Below are positions 10,101-16,787 of a stretch of 30,803 nt of DNA, piece after piece; within the stretch, counting starts at the first letter, position 1, and every line of letters begins with the position of its first letter. Made by a program: the position numbers and the translations under genes. The DNA is taken from positions 1 through 30,803 of the forward strand of contig JBMOJH010000036.1 of assembly GCA_049316905.1 (NCBI GenBank). Reading direction: 5' to 3'. The notes under the pieces were generated by a model that saw only the letters and a list, made by a program, of their open reading frames with translations, ran no database searches and was not told the origin of the DNA. Source of the DNA: CAIPVR01 sp049316905 (GTDB lineage: Bacteria > Actinomycetota > Acidimicrobiia > Acidimicrobiales > Microtrichaceae).

Positions 10101-11102
10101 TCAGACCGGGCCCACGCACCCGCCCAGTGCCACCGCGAGGCCGTCGGCGCCGTTGCGTCGCAGCAGTGCGGCGCCGAACACCGGCCCGGCGAGGAGGACG
10201 GCGGTGGCCAGTGCCTCGGCCCGCCAGGCCTCGGGGGCGGTGACGGTGACCGAGGCGACCTCCACCGGGCCGGGCCGGCCGGTCCGCGGATCGAGCACGT
10301 GGTGCGCCGGAGTGCCGTCGGGAGCGGTCCAGCGCCGCCGCAGCGGCGAGCTGGTGCAGAGCCCGGCGTCGGACAGTTCCACCGTGGCGACCGACGGTCC
10401 CGTCGCGGGTCCGTCCCCGTCCCCGGTGTGGCTGATGTCGGTGGGCCGTGCCGCGAGCGGGTCGTCGATGCCCACCCGCCACACGCCACCGTCCGGGGCG
10501 GGTCCCCGCACGCGGAGGTCGCCGCCGAGGTTCACCAGCGCCCCGTCGGCGCCGTGCGCCAGCAGCCAGCCGCTCACGAGGTCGGCCGCCAGGCCCTTGC
10601 CGATCCCGCCCGGGTCGAAGCCGGCCCCGCCGAGCAGGCGCGCCGTGCCCCGGCGACGGTGCAACTCGATCGGCGCCCGCTCCCGGAGCGGTTCGCCGTG
10701 CGCCGAGGGCCCGATCGGCGTGGTGGTCCGCCCGGCCACCAACGGGGGCGGTGCCAGCTCGGCGAGGTCGCGGTCGTAGCCCGCCGCCTCGAGGTGCCGA
10801 ACGAGGAACGGGTCGAACCAACCGTCGGTGCCGGTCCGGGCCGTCACGGCCCGTTCCAGCAGGCCCATGGTGTCGTGGTGCACCGGCACCGGCCGCCCGG
10901 CGGCCGCGTTCAGTCGGCTGACGTCGCTGCCCGGCCGGAACCTCGACCAGCGCGACTCGAGCGCGTCCACCTGGTGCACCGCCCGGTCCGCGAGGCCGGG
11001 GTCACCACCGACCACCACGACGTGGCAGTGCGTCCCCATGGCCCGGAACCGGCGTTCGACGACCGCCCGCGTGGCCGCGGGCGTCGCGAGCTCAGCTCGC
11101 AC
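10101..11102 (-). CDS. apbE: ApbE-family FAD:protein FMN transferase
   Basis: ApbE enzymes attach FMN covalently to a Ser or Thr of an exported protein, using FAD and Mg2+. The 333 residues show the family order: WSRFRPGSDVSRLN (52-65), DPGGIGKGLAADLV (163-176), NLGGDLRV (191-198), HHVLDPRTGRP (267-277) and AEALATA (295-301). In the last motif the metal-binding Asp of the usual DAxxT is Glu296. There is no clear signal peptide or lipobox, so it may act in the cytoplasm before export or leave by another route. The GTG start at 11102 lies inside the end of the lipoprotein gene (11-bp overlap). An internal ATG at residue 22 is the alternative start. Its position between a lipoprotein and an exported redox protein suggests that one of them is its flavinylation target. 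Confidence 0.9.
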   Translation of the reverse strand: MRAELATPAATRAVVERRFRAMGTHCHVVVVGGDPGLADRAVHQVDALESRWSRFRPGSDVSRLNAAAGRPVPVHHDTMGLLERAVTARTGTDGWFDPFLVRHLEAAGYDRDLAELAPPPLVAGRTTTPIGPSAHGEPLRERAPIELHRRRGTARLLGGAGFDPGGIGKGLAADLVSGWLLAHGADGALVNLGGDLRVRGPAPDGGVWRVGIDDPLAARPTDISHTGDGDGPATGPSVATVELSDAGLCTSSPLRRRWTAPDGTPAHHVLDPRTGRPGPVEVASVTVTAPEAWRAEALATAVLLAGPVFGAALLRRNGADGLAVALGGCVGPV

Positions 11103-11700
11103 CGGAGTTGGAGTTGTTCTGGTCCTGGTTCTGGTTCGGTCCGTCGGAGGCGTTCTCGCAGTCCTGGACCGACTGCGAGGACGGACCGACGCAGACCTCG
11201 AACCAGGTCGGCCCGCCGGACTGGCCGCCGGCCTGCACCGAGACGTAGGAGCCGCCGTTCTGGCCGGTCAGCCCGGCCCCGGCGCCGCCCCACTTGCCCC
11301 AGCCGCCGCCCCCGCCGCCGGTGGAGGTGACGGTGTAGCCGGCGGACTGCAGCTCGGACTGGTAACCGGACACCACGTTCTGGGGGGTGCTGCCGGTGAT
11401 CGAGTAGCGCCAGTACGACGCGCCGTTGGCGGTCGCGGCCTGCAGCTGCTGGGACCCGGCCGGTGCGGCCGCCGGCGCCCCCGCCGCGCCGCCTGCGGCG
11501 GTCGTGGTCGGCGCCGAGGTGGTGGACGCGGTCGTGCTCGGGGGCGCCGTGGTGGTCGTGGTCGCGGCGTCGTCGGAGCTGCTGCAGCCGCCGGCGAGGA
11601 GGCCGGCCACGCCGACGGCGCCCACGGCGGCGCCGAGGAGGGCGGGCCGATGGCGTGGGGCCGACGATCCGGGTGCGGAGGGGCGGGTCGGGTCGGGCAT
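11092..11700 (-). CDS. Ser/Thr/Gly-rich lipoprotein of unknown function
   Basis: A 202-residue exported protein. After a basic start comes a hydrophobic segment (20-38) ending in a lipobox-like LAGGC (Cys39), then a long Thr/Ser/Ala/Pro linker (41-85) typical of surface lipoproteins. A compact domain follows (about 88-185; YWRYSITGSTPQNVVSGYQ at 96-114) with a Gly-rich loop and a Cys pair (170 and 181) that could form a disulfide. The Asn/Gln-rich tail ends NSNSGAS (196-202), which fits the [D/N]xx[S/T]GA[S/T] pattern recognised by ApbE. I do not recognise the domain. The ATG at 11700 has an AGGAG ribosome site 5 nt upstream. The gene overlaps apbE by 11 bp, so the two are made together. Confidence 0.82.
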   Translation of the reverse strand: MPDPTRPSAPGSSAPRHRPALLGAAVGAVGVAGLLAGGCSSSDDAATTTTTAPPSTTASTTSAPTTTAAGGAAGAPAAAPAGSQQLQAATANGASYWRYSITGSTPQNVVSGYQSELQSAGYTVTSTGGGGGGWGKWGGAGAGLTGQNGGSYVSVQAGGQSGGPTWFEVCVGPSSQSVQDCENASDGPNQNQDQNNSNSGAS

Positions 11701-11821
11701 CGTGACTCCTGGGATCCGGCCGGGCGGGCCTGCCCTGACCTCGGGTCACGGTAACGGTGCGGGTACAGGATTCCACCCGGTGCACGCATCGGACCCGTGC
11801 GCCGCCCGCGAGGATGGGGCC

Positions 11822-12631
11822 ATGAGCGACGACCGCTACCTCGACTTCCCCGGCCTGACCTTCGACCGTCCCGCCGACGGCGTCCTGCGGGTCACCCTCG
11901 ACGCGCCGGGGCTCAACTCGGTGGACGTGGCGGTGCACCGGGAGCTGGCCGACGTGTGGAACGTCGTGGACCGCGACCCCGACACGCGGGTGGCGCTGCT
12001 CCGCGGCGCCGGGCGGGCGTTCTCGGCGGGCGGCAGCTTCGAGCTGCTCGACGAGATGCTCGACGACTACGCCTCCCGCACGCGGGTGCTCCGCGAGGCC
12101 CGTGACCTGGTGTTCAACGTCATCAACTGCTCGAAGCCGGTGGTGTCGGCCATCCACGGCCCGGCCGTCGGCGCCGGTCTCGTGGCCGCGCTCCTGGCCG
12201 ATGTGTCGGTGGCCGGCCGTACGGCGAAGATCATCGACGGCCACACCCGCCTCGGCGTGGCCGCCGGTGACCACGCGGCGATCTGCTGGCCACTGCTCTG
12301 CGGCATGGCGAAGGCCAAGTACTACCTGCTCACCTGCGAGCCGCTGACGGGGGAGGAGGCCGAGCGCATCGGGCTCGTGTCGCTCTGCGTGGACGACGAC
12401 GAGGTGCAGGACCGGGCGATGGCCGTGGCGGTGCAGCTGTCGGAGGGGGCGCAGTCGGCGATCCGCTGGACCAAGCACAGCCTCAACAACTGGTACCGCG
12501 ACCACTCGTCGATCTTCGACGCGTCGTGGGGCCTCGAGTTCTACGGATTCGGAGGGCCCGACGCGGCGGAGGGCCTCGCCTCCCACCGCGAGAAGCGGGC
12601 GCCCCGCTTCACCGGCCCCACCTCGGAGTAG
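11822..12631 (+). CDS. Crotonase-superfamily (enoyl-CoA hydratase/isomerase) protein
   Basis: A 269-residue protein with the crotonase fold, which stabilises acyl-CoA oxyanions. The oxyanion-hole segments GRAFSAGGSFEL (64-75) and SAIHGPAVGAGLVAALLADV (109-128) are in place. The two glutamates that carry out hydration in classical enoyl-CoA hydratase are replaced by Val121 and His141, while a GHTRLGVAAGDHAA stretch (140-153) gives the subfamily its own acidic/His cluster. It is therefore probably an isomerase, hydrolase or lyase on a CoA thioester rather than a standard hydratase. ATG 11822 was chosen over the longer frame (to 11426), whose upstream part is low-complexity Ala/Val and antisense to the lipoprotein. 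GAGGAT lies 6 nt before the ATG and could serve as ribosome site or -10. It stands alone and is convergent with pirin. Confidence 0.88.
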   Translation: MSDDRYLDFPGLTFDRPADGVLRVTLDAPGLNSVDVAVHRELADVWNVVDRDPDTRVALLRGAGRAFSAGGSFELLDEMLDDYASRTRVLREARDLVFNVINCSKPVVSAIHGPAVGAGLVAALLADVSVAGRTAKIIDGHTRLGVAAGDHAAICWPLLCGMAKAKYYLLTCEPLTGEEAERIGLVSLCVDDDEVQDRAMAVAVQLSEGAQSAIRWTKHSLNNWYRDHSSIFDASWGLEFYGFGGPDAAEGLASHREKRAPRFTGPTSE

Positions 12632-12664
12632 CCGGTCCGAGGGCCGTGTGGGCGGCGGCGGGTG

Positions 12665-12677
12665 CGGGGATACCCCG
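12665..12677. terminator. Small hairpin between convergent genes
   Basis: A 5-bp stem CGGGG/CCCCG (12665-12669 and 12673-12677) with a 3-nt loop lies in the 46-bp gap between the crotonase and pirin stop codons. It is short and has no T-run, so terminator function is only possible. Confidence 0.25.
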
Positions 12678-13703
12678 TCAGCCGGCGGGTTCCTCGACCC
12701 GACCGTCGGGGTGGCGTGCGAACCGGCGGGGCTCGTCCCCGTGGGTCGGGTCGTCGGCCGGCCAGGGCCAGCCGCCGAACCCGGTCGTCCGGAAGTCGAC
12801 CATCGCCTGGCGGATGCCCTCCTCGTCGTTCATGACGAACGGCCCGTACTGCGCGACCGGTTCCGCGATCGGGCGGCCCTGCAGGACGAGGACCGTGGCC
12901 GGTCCGTCGCTCGCGGCCACCCGGACCGCCACCGACGGGTCCACCACCACGGCGGACGGGTCGTCGACCGCGGTGTCGGCCACCCGTACCGCGCCGTCGA
13001 AGCAGTAGAGCACCCGTCCCACCTCGGCCACGGTGTCCGTCGACGCGGGAGGGAGCTCCACGGAGCCACCCGGCTCGAGGTCGACGACCCAGATCGCCAC
13101 CTCTGCACCGGGCTCGGCAGCCCACGACTCCGGCGGGGGGTCCAGCGGTGCGACCTCACCGCACGCCCCGGCCACGACCGTGATGCGGCCGCGGTCGCCG
13201 TCCACGACGGGCAGGTCCTCGGCCCAGAGCATCGTGAAGTGCGGCGCGGCCATCTTCCGCGCCGCGGGCAGGTTCAGCCAGATCTGGAACAGCTCGGTGG
13301 GGTTCGGGCCGTCGGTGCGGGTGAGCGGGAACATCTCGGAGTGGACGATCCCGGCACCCGCGGTCACCCACTGCACGTCGCCGCGGCCGAATCGGGCGGC
13401 GGCGCCGAGCGAGTCGGAGTGGTCGATCAGCCCCTGACGGGCGATCGTGACCGTCTCGAACCCGCGGTGCGGATGCGACGGGAAGCCCGGCACGCCGGAG
13501 CCGTGGTACATCGACCAACCGTCGAGGCCGGAGAAGTCCGAACCGATGTCGCGCCCCGCGAGTGACGCCACGGGGGCGAGCCCGCCGTTGCCGGCGGGGT
13601 AGCGATCGAGGTGATGGGCGCAGAACAGGAACGGGTCCACCGTCGGCCAGTGCATCCCCTGGAGGGGCACCGTCTGCTGCACGGGGGAGGAGGCGTCGGA
13701 CAT
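12678..13703 (-). CDS. Pirin family protein
   Basis: A 341-residue bicupin with the N-terminal pirin signature. The four iron ligands are visible: His77 and His79 in PSHPHRGFETV, and His121 and Glu123 in GIVHSE. Pirins bind Fe(II) in the cytoplasm; some have quercetin dioxygenase activity and others act as redox-responsive regulators, so the exact role here is open. The C-terminal cupin (about 200-310) ends with the usual GRPIAEPVAQYGPFVMN segment. No Shine-Dalgarno precedes the ATG at 13703. Instead TAGCCT lies 6 nt upstream, suggesting a leaderless transcript in addition to any readthrough from the NRAMP gene, which ends 26 bp upstream. Confidence 0.93.
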   Translation of the reverse strand: MSDASSPVQQTVPLQGMHWPTVDPFLFCAHHLDRYPAGNGGLAPVASLAGRDIGSDFSGLDGWSMYHGSGVPGFPSHPHRGFETVTIARQGLIDHSDSLGAAARFGRGDVQWVTAGAGIVHSEMFPLTRTDGPNPTELFQIWLNLPAARKMAAPHFTMLWAEDLPVVDGDRGRITVVAGACGEVAPLDPPPESWAAEPGAEVAIWVVDLEPGGSVELPPASTDTVAEVGRVLYCFDGAVRVADTAVDDPSAVVVDPSVAVRVAASDGPATVLVLQGRPIAEPVAQYGPFVMNDEEGIRQAMVDFRTTGFGGWPWPADDPTHGDEPRRFARHPDGRVEEPAG

Positions 13704-13709
13704 GGCCCG

Positions 13710-13715
13710 AGGCTA
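13710..13715 (-). promoter_or_regulatory. -10 hexamer of leaderless pirin promoter
   Basis: TAGCCT read on the minus strand, 6 nt before the ATG at 13703. This spacing puts the transcription start at or next to the A of ATG. Confidence 0.5.
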
Positions 13716-13729
13716 CGACCCTCCGGGGT

Positions 13730-15028
13730 TCACGTCGGCCAGAGCTGCAGTGCGAACAGCGCGACCACACAGGCTGCAATGAGCGCGATGGCCACGACGT
13801 AGGCCACGGTCGCCGCCCGCCCCGCGGTGAATCGACCCATGAGGTCGCGGTCGCGTGCGATACCGGCCATGAACACAAGGAGCGGGAGCAGGAGGACTGC
13901 GTTGAGCACCTGGGTGAGCACGAGGACCGGCACGAGCGGCACGTCGGGGATCAGCACCACCGCGGCGCCGACCACCAGCACGAGGCCGTAGGTGACGTAG
14001 AAGAGGCGAGCGTCGCGGAAGCGGTCGTCGAGGGCCGACTCGCTGCCCATGAACTCCGACACCGAATAGGCGGTGGACAGCGGCAGGATCGAGGCGGCGA
14101 GGACGGCGGCGCCGATCAGCCCGACGGCGAACAACGTGGCGGCGAGGTCGCCCGCCAGTGGCTCGAGCGCCCGAGCGGCGTCCGCGGCGTCGGTCACGTC
14201 CACGCCCCGGGCGTGCAGCGTGGCCGCGCAGGCGACCACGACGAAGGTCCCGATGACGCCGGTCAGCACCGAGCCGGTCACCACGTCCACGCGCTCGTAG
14301 CGCAGGTCGTTCTCGGTGAGCTTCTTGTCCACCGCGTAGGACTGGATGAAGCTCAGTCCCCAGGGCGCCAGCGTGGTCCCGACCGTGGCGGTGGCGAGGA
14401 GCAGCGCCTCGCGGGTGAGCGGCATGCTCGGCACGACGAGGCCCCGGGCCGCCGCGGCCCAGTCCGGGTGCGCCAGGATGCCGGCGCCGATGTAGGTGAT
14501 GAACACGGCGCTCACCGCGAGCAGCACGTGCTCGACCCGGTGGAAGCTGCCCCGCAGCACCAGGAACGACACGCCCACGGCGGCCACCGGCACGGTCAGG
14601 TACCGGCTGATGCCGAACAACTCCCCGCCGGCCGCCACTCCGGCGAACTCCGCCGCCGTGGTGCCCACGTTGGCGGTCACGAGGACCACGGTGGCGAGCG
14701 AGGCGAGGCGGACCCCGTAGCGCTGGCGCACCAGCCCGATGAGTCCCTGCCCGGTGACCACGCCCATCCGTGCGCCGAGGTCGTGGAACAGCACCAGGGC
14801 CATGGTGGAGAGGAGGAGGACCCAGAGCAGCTGGTAGCCGAACTGGGCGCCGAGTACCGAGTAGGTCGTGATCCCCGCCGGGTCGTCGTCCGAGAGGCCG
14901 GCGAGGAGCCCGGGGCCGACCACGGCGAGCAGGGCGAGCAGTCGCTTCCGACGTCGGAGCAGGGTGGCGCCGTGGGACGGCGGCCGCCGCCAGCGATGCG
15001 TCGGGGCGGCCGCAGCGTGTTCGGTCAC
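13730..15028 (-). CDS. NRAMP-related divalent metal transporter, atypical (possibly Mg2+)
   Basis: A 432-residue protein with about 11 membrane helices and the NRAMP fold. The helix-1 metal motif, canonically DPGN, is Asp49-Pro-Ala-Gly52 (LSDDDPAGITTY). The helix-6 motif, canonically MPH[N], is Ala221-Pro-Trp-Gly224 (GTTLAPWGLSF). Loss of the soft-metal-binding Met and of the Asn is as described for NRAMP-related magnesium transporters, which carry hydrated Mg2+ rather than Mn2+/Fe2+; Mg2+ is therefore my preferred substrate (inference). Charged residues 25-30 give an inside-facing N-terminus. Its ATG overlaps the stop of the MgtE_N-domain gene (ATGA, 15025-15028), strongly suggesting that the two products work together. 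Pirin follows 26 bp downstream. Confidence 0.88.
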   Translation of the reverse strand: MTEHAAAAPTHRWRRPPSHGATLLRRRKRLLALLAVVGPGLLAGLSDDDPAGITTYSVLGAQFGYQLLWVLLLSTMALVLFHDLGARMGVVTGQGLIGLVRQRYGVRLASLATVVLVTANVGTTAAEFAGVAAGGELFGISRYLTVPVAAVGVSFLVLRGSFHRVEHVLLAVSAVFITYIGAGILAHPDWAAAARGLVVPSMPLTREALLLATATVGTTLAPWGLSFIQSYAVDKKLTENDLRYERVDVVTGSVLTGVIGTFVVVACAATLHARGVDVTDAADAARALEPLAGDLAATLFAVGLIGAAVLAASILPLSTAYSVSEFMGSESALDDRFRDARLFYVTYGLVLVVGAAVVLIPDVPLVPVLVLTQVLNAVLLLPLLVFMAGIARDRDLMGRFTAGRAATVAYVVAIALIAACVVALFALQLWPT

Positions 15029-15918
15029 GCCAGGCCCTGCTCGTCGAACTCCGACAGGAACGCCTGCTCCCTACGGCGGGCCGCCCCGCTCCTCGCCCGG
15101 GGTGGCCGGAACCGGCGCCATCCGCGGAGCCGCTGGAACCGGCGTCGGACCGTGCGGTCGCTCCGGAGGCGGCGGACGTGTCGGGCCTGCTCGGGACGGA
15201 GCTCGGCGAGGACCGGGGCGGCCTCGTCGTCCTCCAGGGCGAGCGCGACGCGTGTGCCCACCTCGCGGTGCGACGCCTGCAGCGCCGCCGCGGCGCGGGC
15301 CGGCTCCACGGTGGCCAGCACGTCCGCAGCGTGCTCGGTGGACAGCGCCGCCATCAGGTGGGCCAGTTCCGCGTCGTCGAGGCGGTGCAGGGCCGAGGCC
15401 GGCTGGGCCAGCTGGATCCGGTGACCCCGTTCCGACGTCAGGTGCAGGTCACGCCAGTCCACGGCCTGCTCGCCCCGGTGCTCCGCCCACCGGCGGAGGC
15501 CGAGTCGTCGTGCCACCGGCCCGATCCCCACGTCGACCGCGACGACCTCGAGGTCACCGTTCCCCGTGCGGGCGAGGAGGACGTCGCCCACCCGCTGGAC
15601 CCGCTGGCCGGCCACGTCGACGATCTGGGTGTCCAGCACGTCGCGGACCAGGAGCAGTTCGTCCGCCTCGAGCGGCGTGGGGCGGTCCGCCGGAAGGGGC
15701 GGGCCGGTCGAGGTGATGGCCAACTGCACGGCGGAGTGCTCGAAGGTGGCCACCTCGGACCAGGCCACGAGGTGCTCGATCCGGCGTCGTCCGATCGCCA
15801 GCCGGTGGACCGCGGGGTGATCGTCGCCGACGCGGACCGACAGGTCGAGCACGTCGCCCACCGCCCGTCCGTCGAGCGTCCGGACGGGCTGGCCGGTCTC
15901 GACGGTCAGGCGGAGCAC
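15025..15918 (-). CDS. PRC-barrel / MgtE_N-domain cytoplasmic protein, putative Mg2+ sensor
   Basis: This 297-residue soluble protein carries two PRC-like beta domains (about 5-75 and 86-165, each with a G(R)VGDVLDL/RVGDVLLA-type strand) followed by an MgtE N-terminal superhelical domain (about 172-255; ALHRLDDAELAHLMAALSTEHAADVL and ALEDDEAAPVLAELRPEQA). In MgtE channels that domain binds Mg2+ and gates the pore, but here there is no CBS pair and no membrane domain. Its Arg-rich C-terminus (256-284) could contact lipid headgroups or the transporter. The overlap with the NRAMP-like gene argues for a separate regulatory subunit of that transporter. The GTG start at 15918 overlaps the end of the upstream membrane-protein gene by 13 bp. 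No good ribosome site is seen, so translation is probably coupled. Confidence 0.85.
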   Translation of the reverse strand: MLRLTVETGQPVRTLDGRAVGDVLDLSVRVGDDHPAVHRLAIGRRRIEHLVAWSEVATFEHSAVQLAITSTGPPLPADRPTPLEADELLLVRDVLDTQIVDVAGQRVQRVGDVLLARTGNGDLEVVAVDVGIGPVARRLGLRRWAEHRGEQAVDWRDLHLTSERGHRIQLAQPASALHRLDDAELAHLMAALSTEHAADVLATVEPARAAAALQASHREVGTRVALALEDDEAAPVLAELRPEQARHVRRLRSDRTVRRRFQRLRGWRRFRPPRARSGAARRREQAFLSEFDEQGLA

Positions 15919-16574
15919 ACGTCGAGTATCCCGCGGTCGGGCGGTCGGTCATCGGTGCGGCGACGCCGTCGACGAAGCAGCCCGGCAGCGAGGAACAGGA
16001 CGCCGATCAGGGCCGCGGGGGTGGTGGCGGCGATCGCCGACGAGGGCGCACCGCCGCCGGGGCCGGCGACGACGTTGCCCAGGACGGCCAGCAGCCCCGG
16101 CACCACCGCGAGCGTGAGCAGGAGGCCGCCGCCCACGATCGACCGACGCCACGCCAGCACGGCGAGGGGGAGGGTCAGTGCGAACACGATGATCGCCCGA
16201 ACGGGTCCGTGGCCGTCCTCGAAGGTGCGCCACGCCGTCGCGTCGACGGCATACCCGACGCCGATCGCGCACACCACGGCCACGGCGACACCGAGCACGG
16301 GGGTCGCCACCCGCGGCCACCACCACGCCGTGGCGGTCAGCACCGAGAGCGGTACCAACCAGGCCGCCACGAGGAGGGCCGCGGTGGCCCCTCCGGGGTC
16401 GTCGAAGGTCTCGCCGGCGATGAACAGGCCGGCGAAGGCGGCGAACAGCACCGCGAGCGACAGGGCGATGGCCCGGAGGAACCGGAACCCCTCCACGCGG
16501 CCGTGCCGACGATCCAGGACTAGGGCCACCACCGCGCCGATGACCAGCAGCGGGACGAACAGGATGGTGATCAC
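15906..16574 (-). CDS. Polytopic membrane protein of unknown function
   Basis: About 222 residues with six predicted membrane helices, the first at the very N-terminus (ITILFVPLLVIGAVVALVL). A short cytoplasmic RRHGRVEG loop follows, and the tail is very basic (LLRRRRRRTDDRPPDRG). No family recognised. A GTG at 16580 is also in frame, but the GAGGGAGG ribosome site would abut it. The GTG at 16574 has a 4-6 nt spacing and is preferred. It is the first gene of the minus-strand set leading to the MgtE_N and NRAMP genes, which it overlaps, so a role in the same metal-transport system is likely (context only). Confidence 0.75.
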   Translation of the reverse strand: MITILFVPLLVIGAVVALVLDRRHGRVEGFRFLRAIALSLAVLFAAFAGLFIAGETFDDPGGATAALLVAAWLVPLSVLTATAWWWPRVATPVLGVAVAVVCAIGVGYAVDATAWRTFEDGHGPVRAIIVFALTLPLAVLAWRRSIVGGGLLLTLAVVPGLLAVLGNVVAGPGGGAPSSAIAATTPAALIGVLFLAAGLLRRRRRRTDDRPPDRGILDVCSA

Positions 16575-16594
16575 GGCCACCTCCCTCGGTACGG

Positions 16595-16644
16595 CACCCC
16601 GGACACATCGGCCCGGGGTGGGGACGGGCGCTCACGCCCCGTCC
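16595..16644 (-). promoter_or_regulatory. Two adjacent hairpins before the metal-transport operon
   Basis: Hairpin A is a perfect 8-bp stem, 16595-16602 with 16613-16620 (10-nt loop). Hairpin B pairs 622-630 with 635-644 of the 16 kb (GGACGGGCG against CGCCCCGTCC, one bulged base, 4-nt loop). They lie back to back, 8-9 nt upstream of the ribosome site of the 16574 gene and 144 nt after the stop of the HMG-CoA-lyase-like gene. They may be a structured 5' leader controlling the metal-transport operon, or the terminator of the preceding gene. No known riboswitch consensus was recognised. Confidence 0.5.
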
Positions 16645-16697
16645 ACTCCTCCGATGCCCACCCTACGCCCGCTCGGTGATGCCCGCCGCAAGGACTG

Positions 16698-16754
16698 TGT
16701 CACACCGCTCCGCGGGTGTCACACCGCTCCGCGGGTGTCACACCGCTCCGCCGG
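16698..16754. repeat. Three tandem copies of a 19-bp repeat
   Basis: The unit TGTCACACCGCTCCGCGGG occurs at 16698-16716 and 16717-16735 exactly, and at 16736-16754 with changes only at its end (CCGG instead of CGGG). Each unit contains the mini-inverted repeat CCGC-TCC-GCGG. The array lies in the 213-bp non-coding gap between the 16788 and 16574 genes. A nearby 14-mer (CCTCGGGCGGATCG) is also duplicated at 16771-16784 and 16793-16806, the second copy falling within the 3' end of the HMG-CoA-lyase-like gene. Confidence 0.9.
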
Positions 16755-16787
16755 CGTCCTGGCGCTCGGCCCTCGGGCGGATCGCGC

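Noticed and set aside
7743..11330. 1195-codon plus-strand frame across the fusion protein and apbE
   Set aside because: It is antisense to three well-supported genes, and its composition is Arg/Gly/His-rich without domains.
11740..11785. GGAAT-like and GTT elements on the minus strand upstream of the lipoprotein gene
   Set aside because: The spacer is about 14 nt, too short for SigR or similar ECF promoters.
16698..16754. CRISPR array
   Set aside because: The 19-bp units are directly adjacent with no spacers, and no cas gene is nearby.
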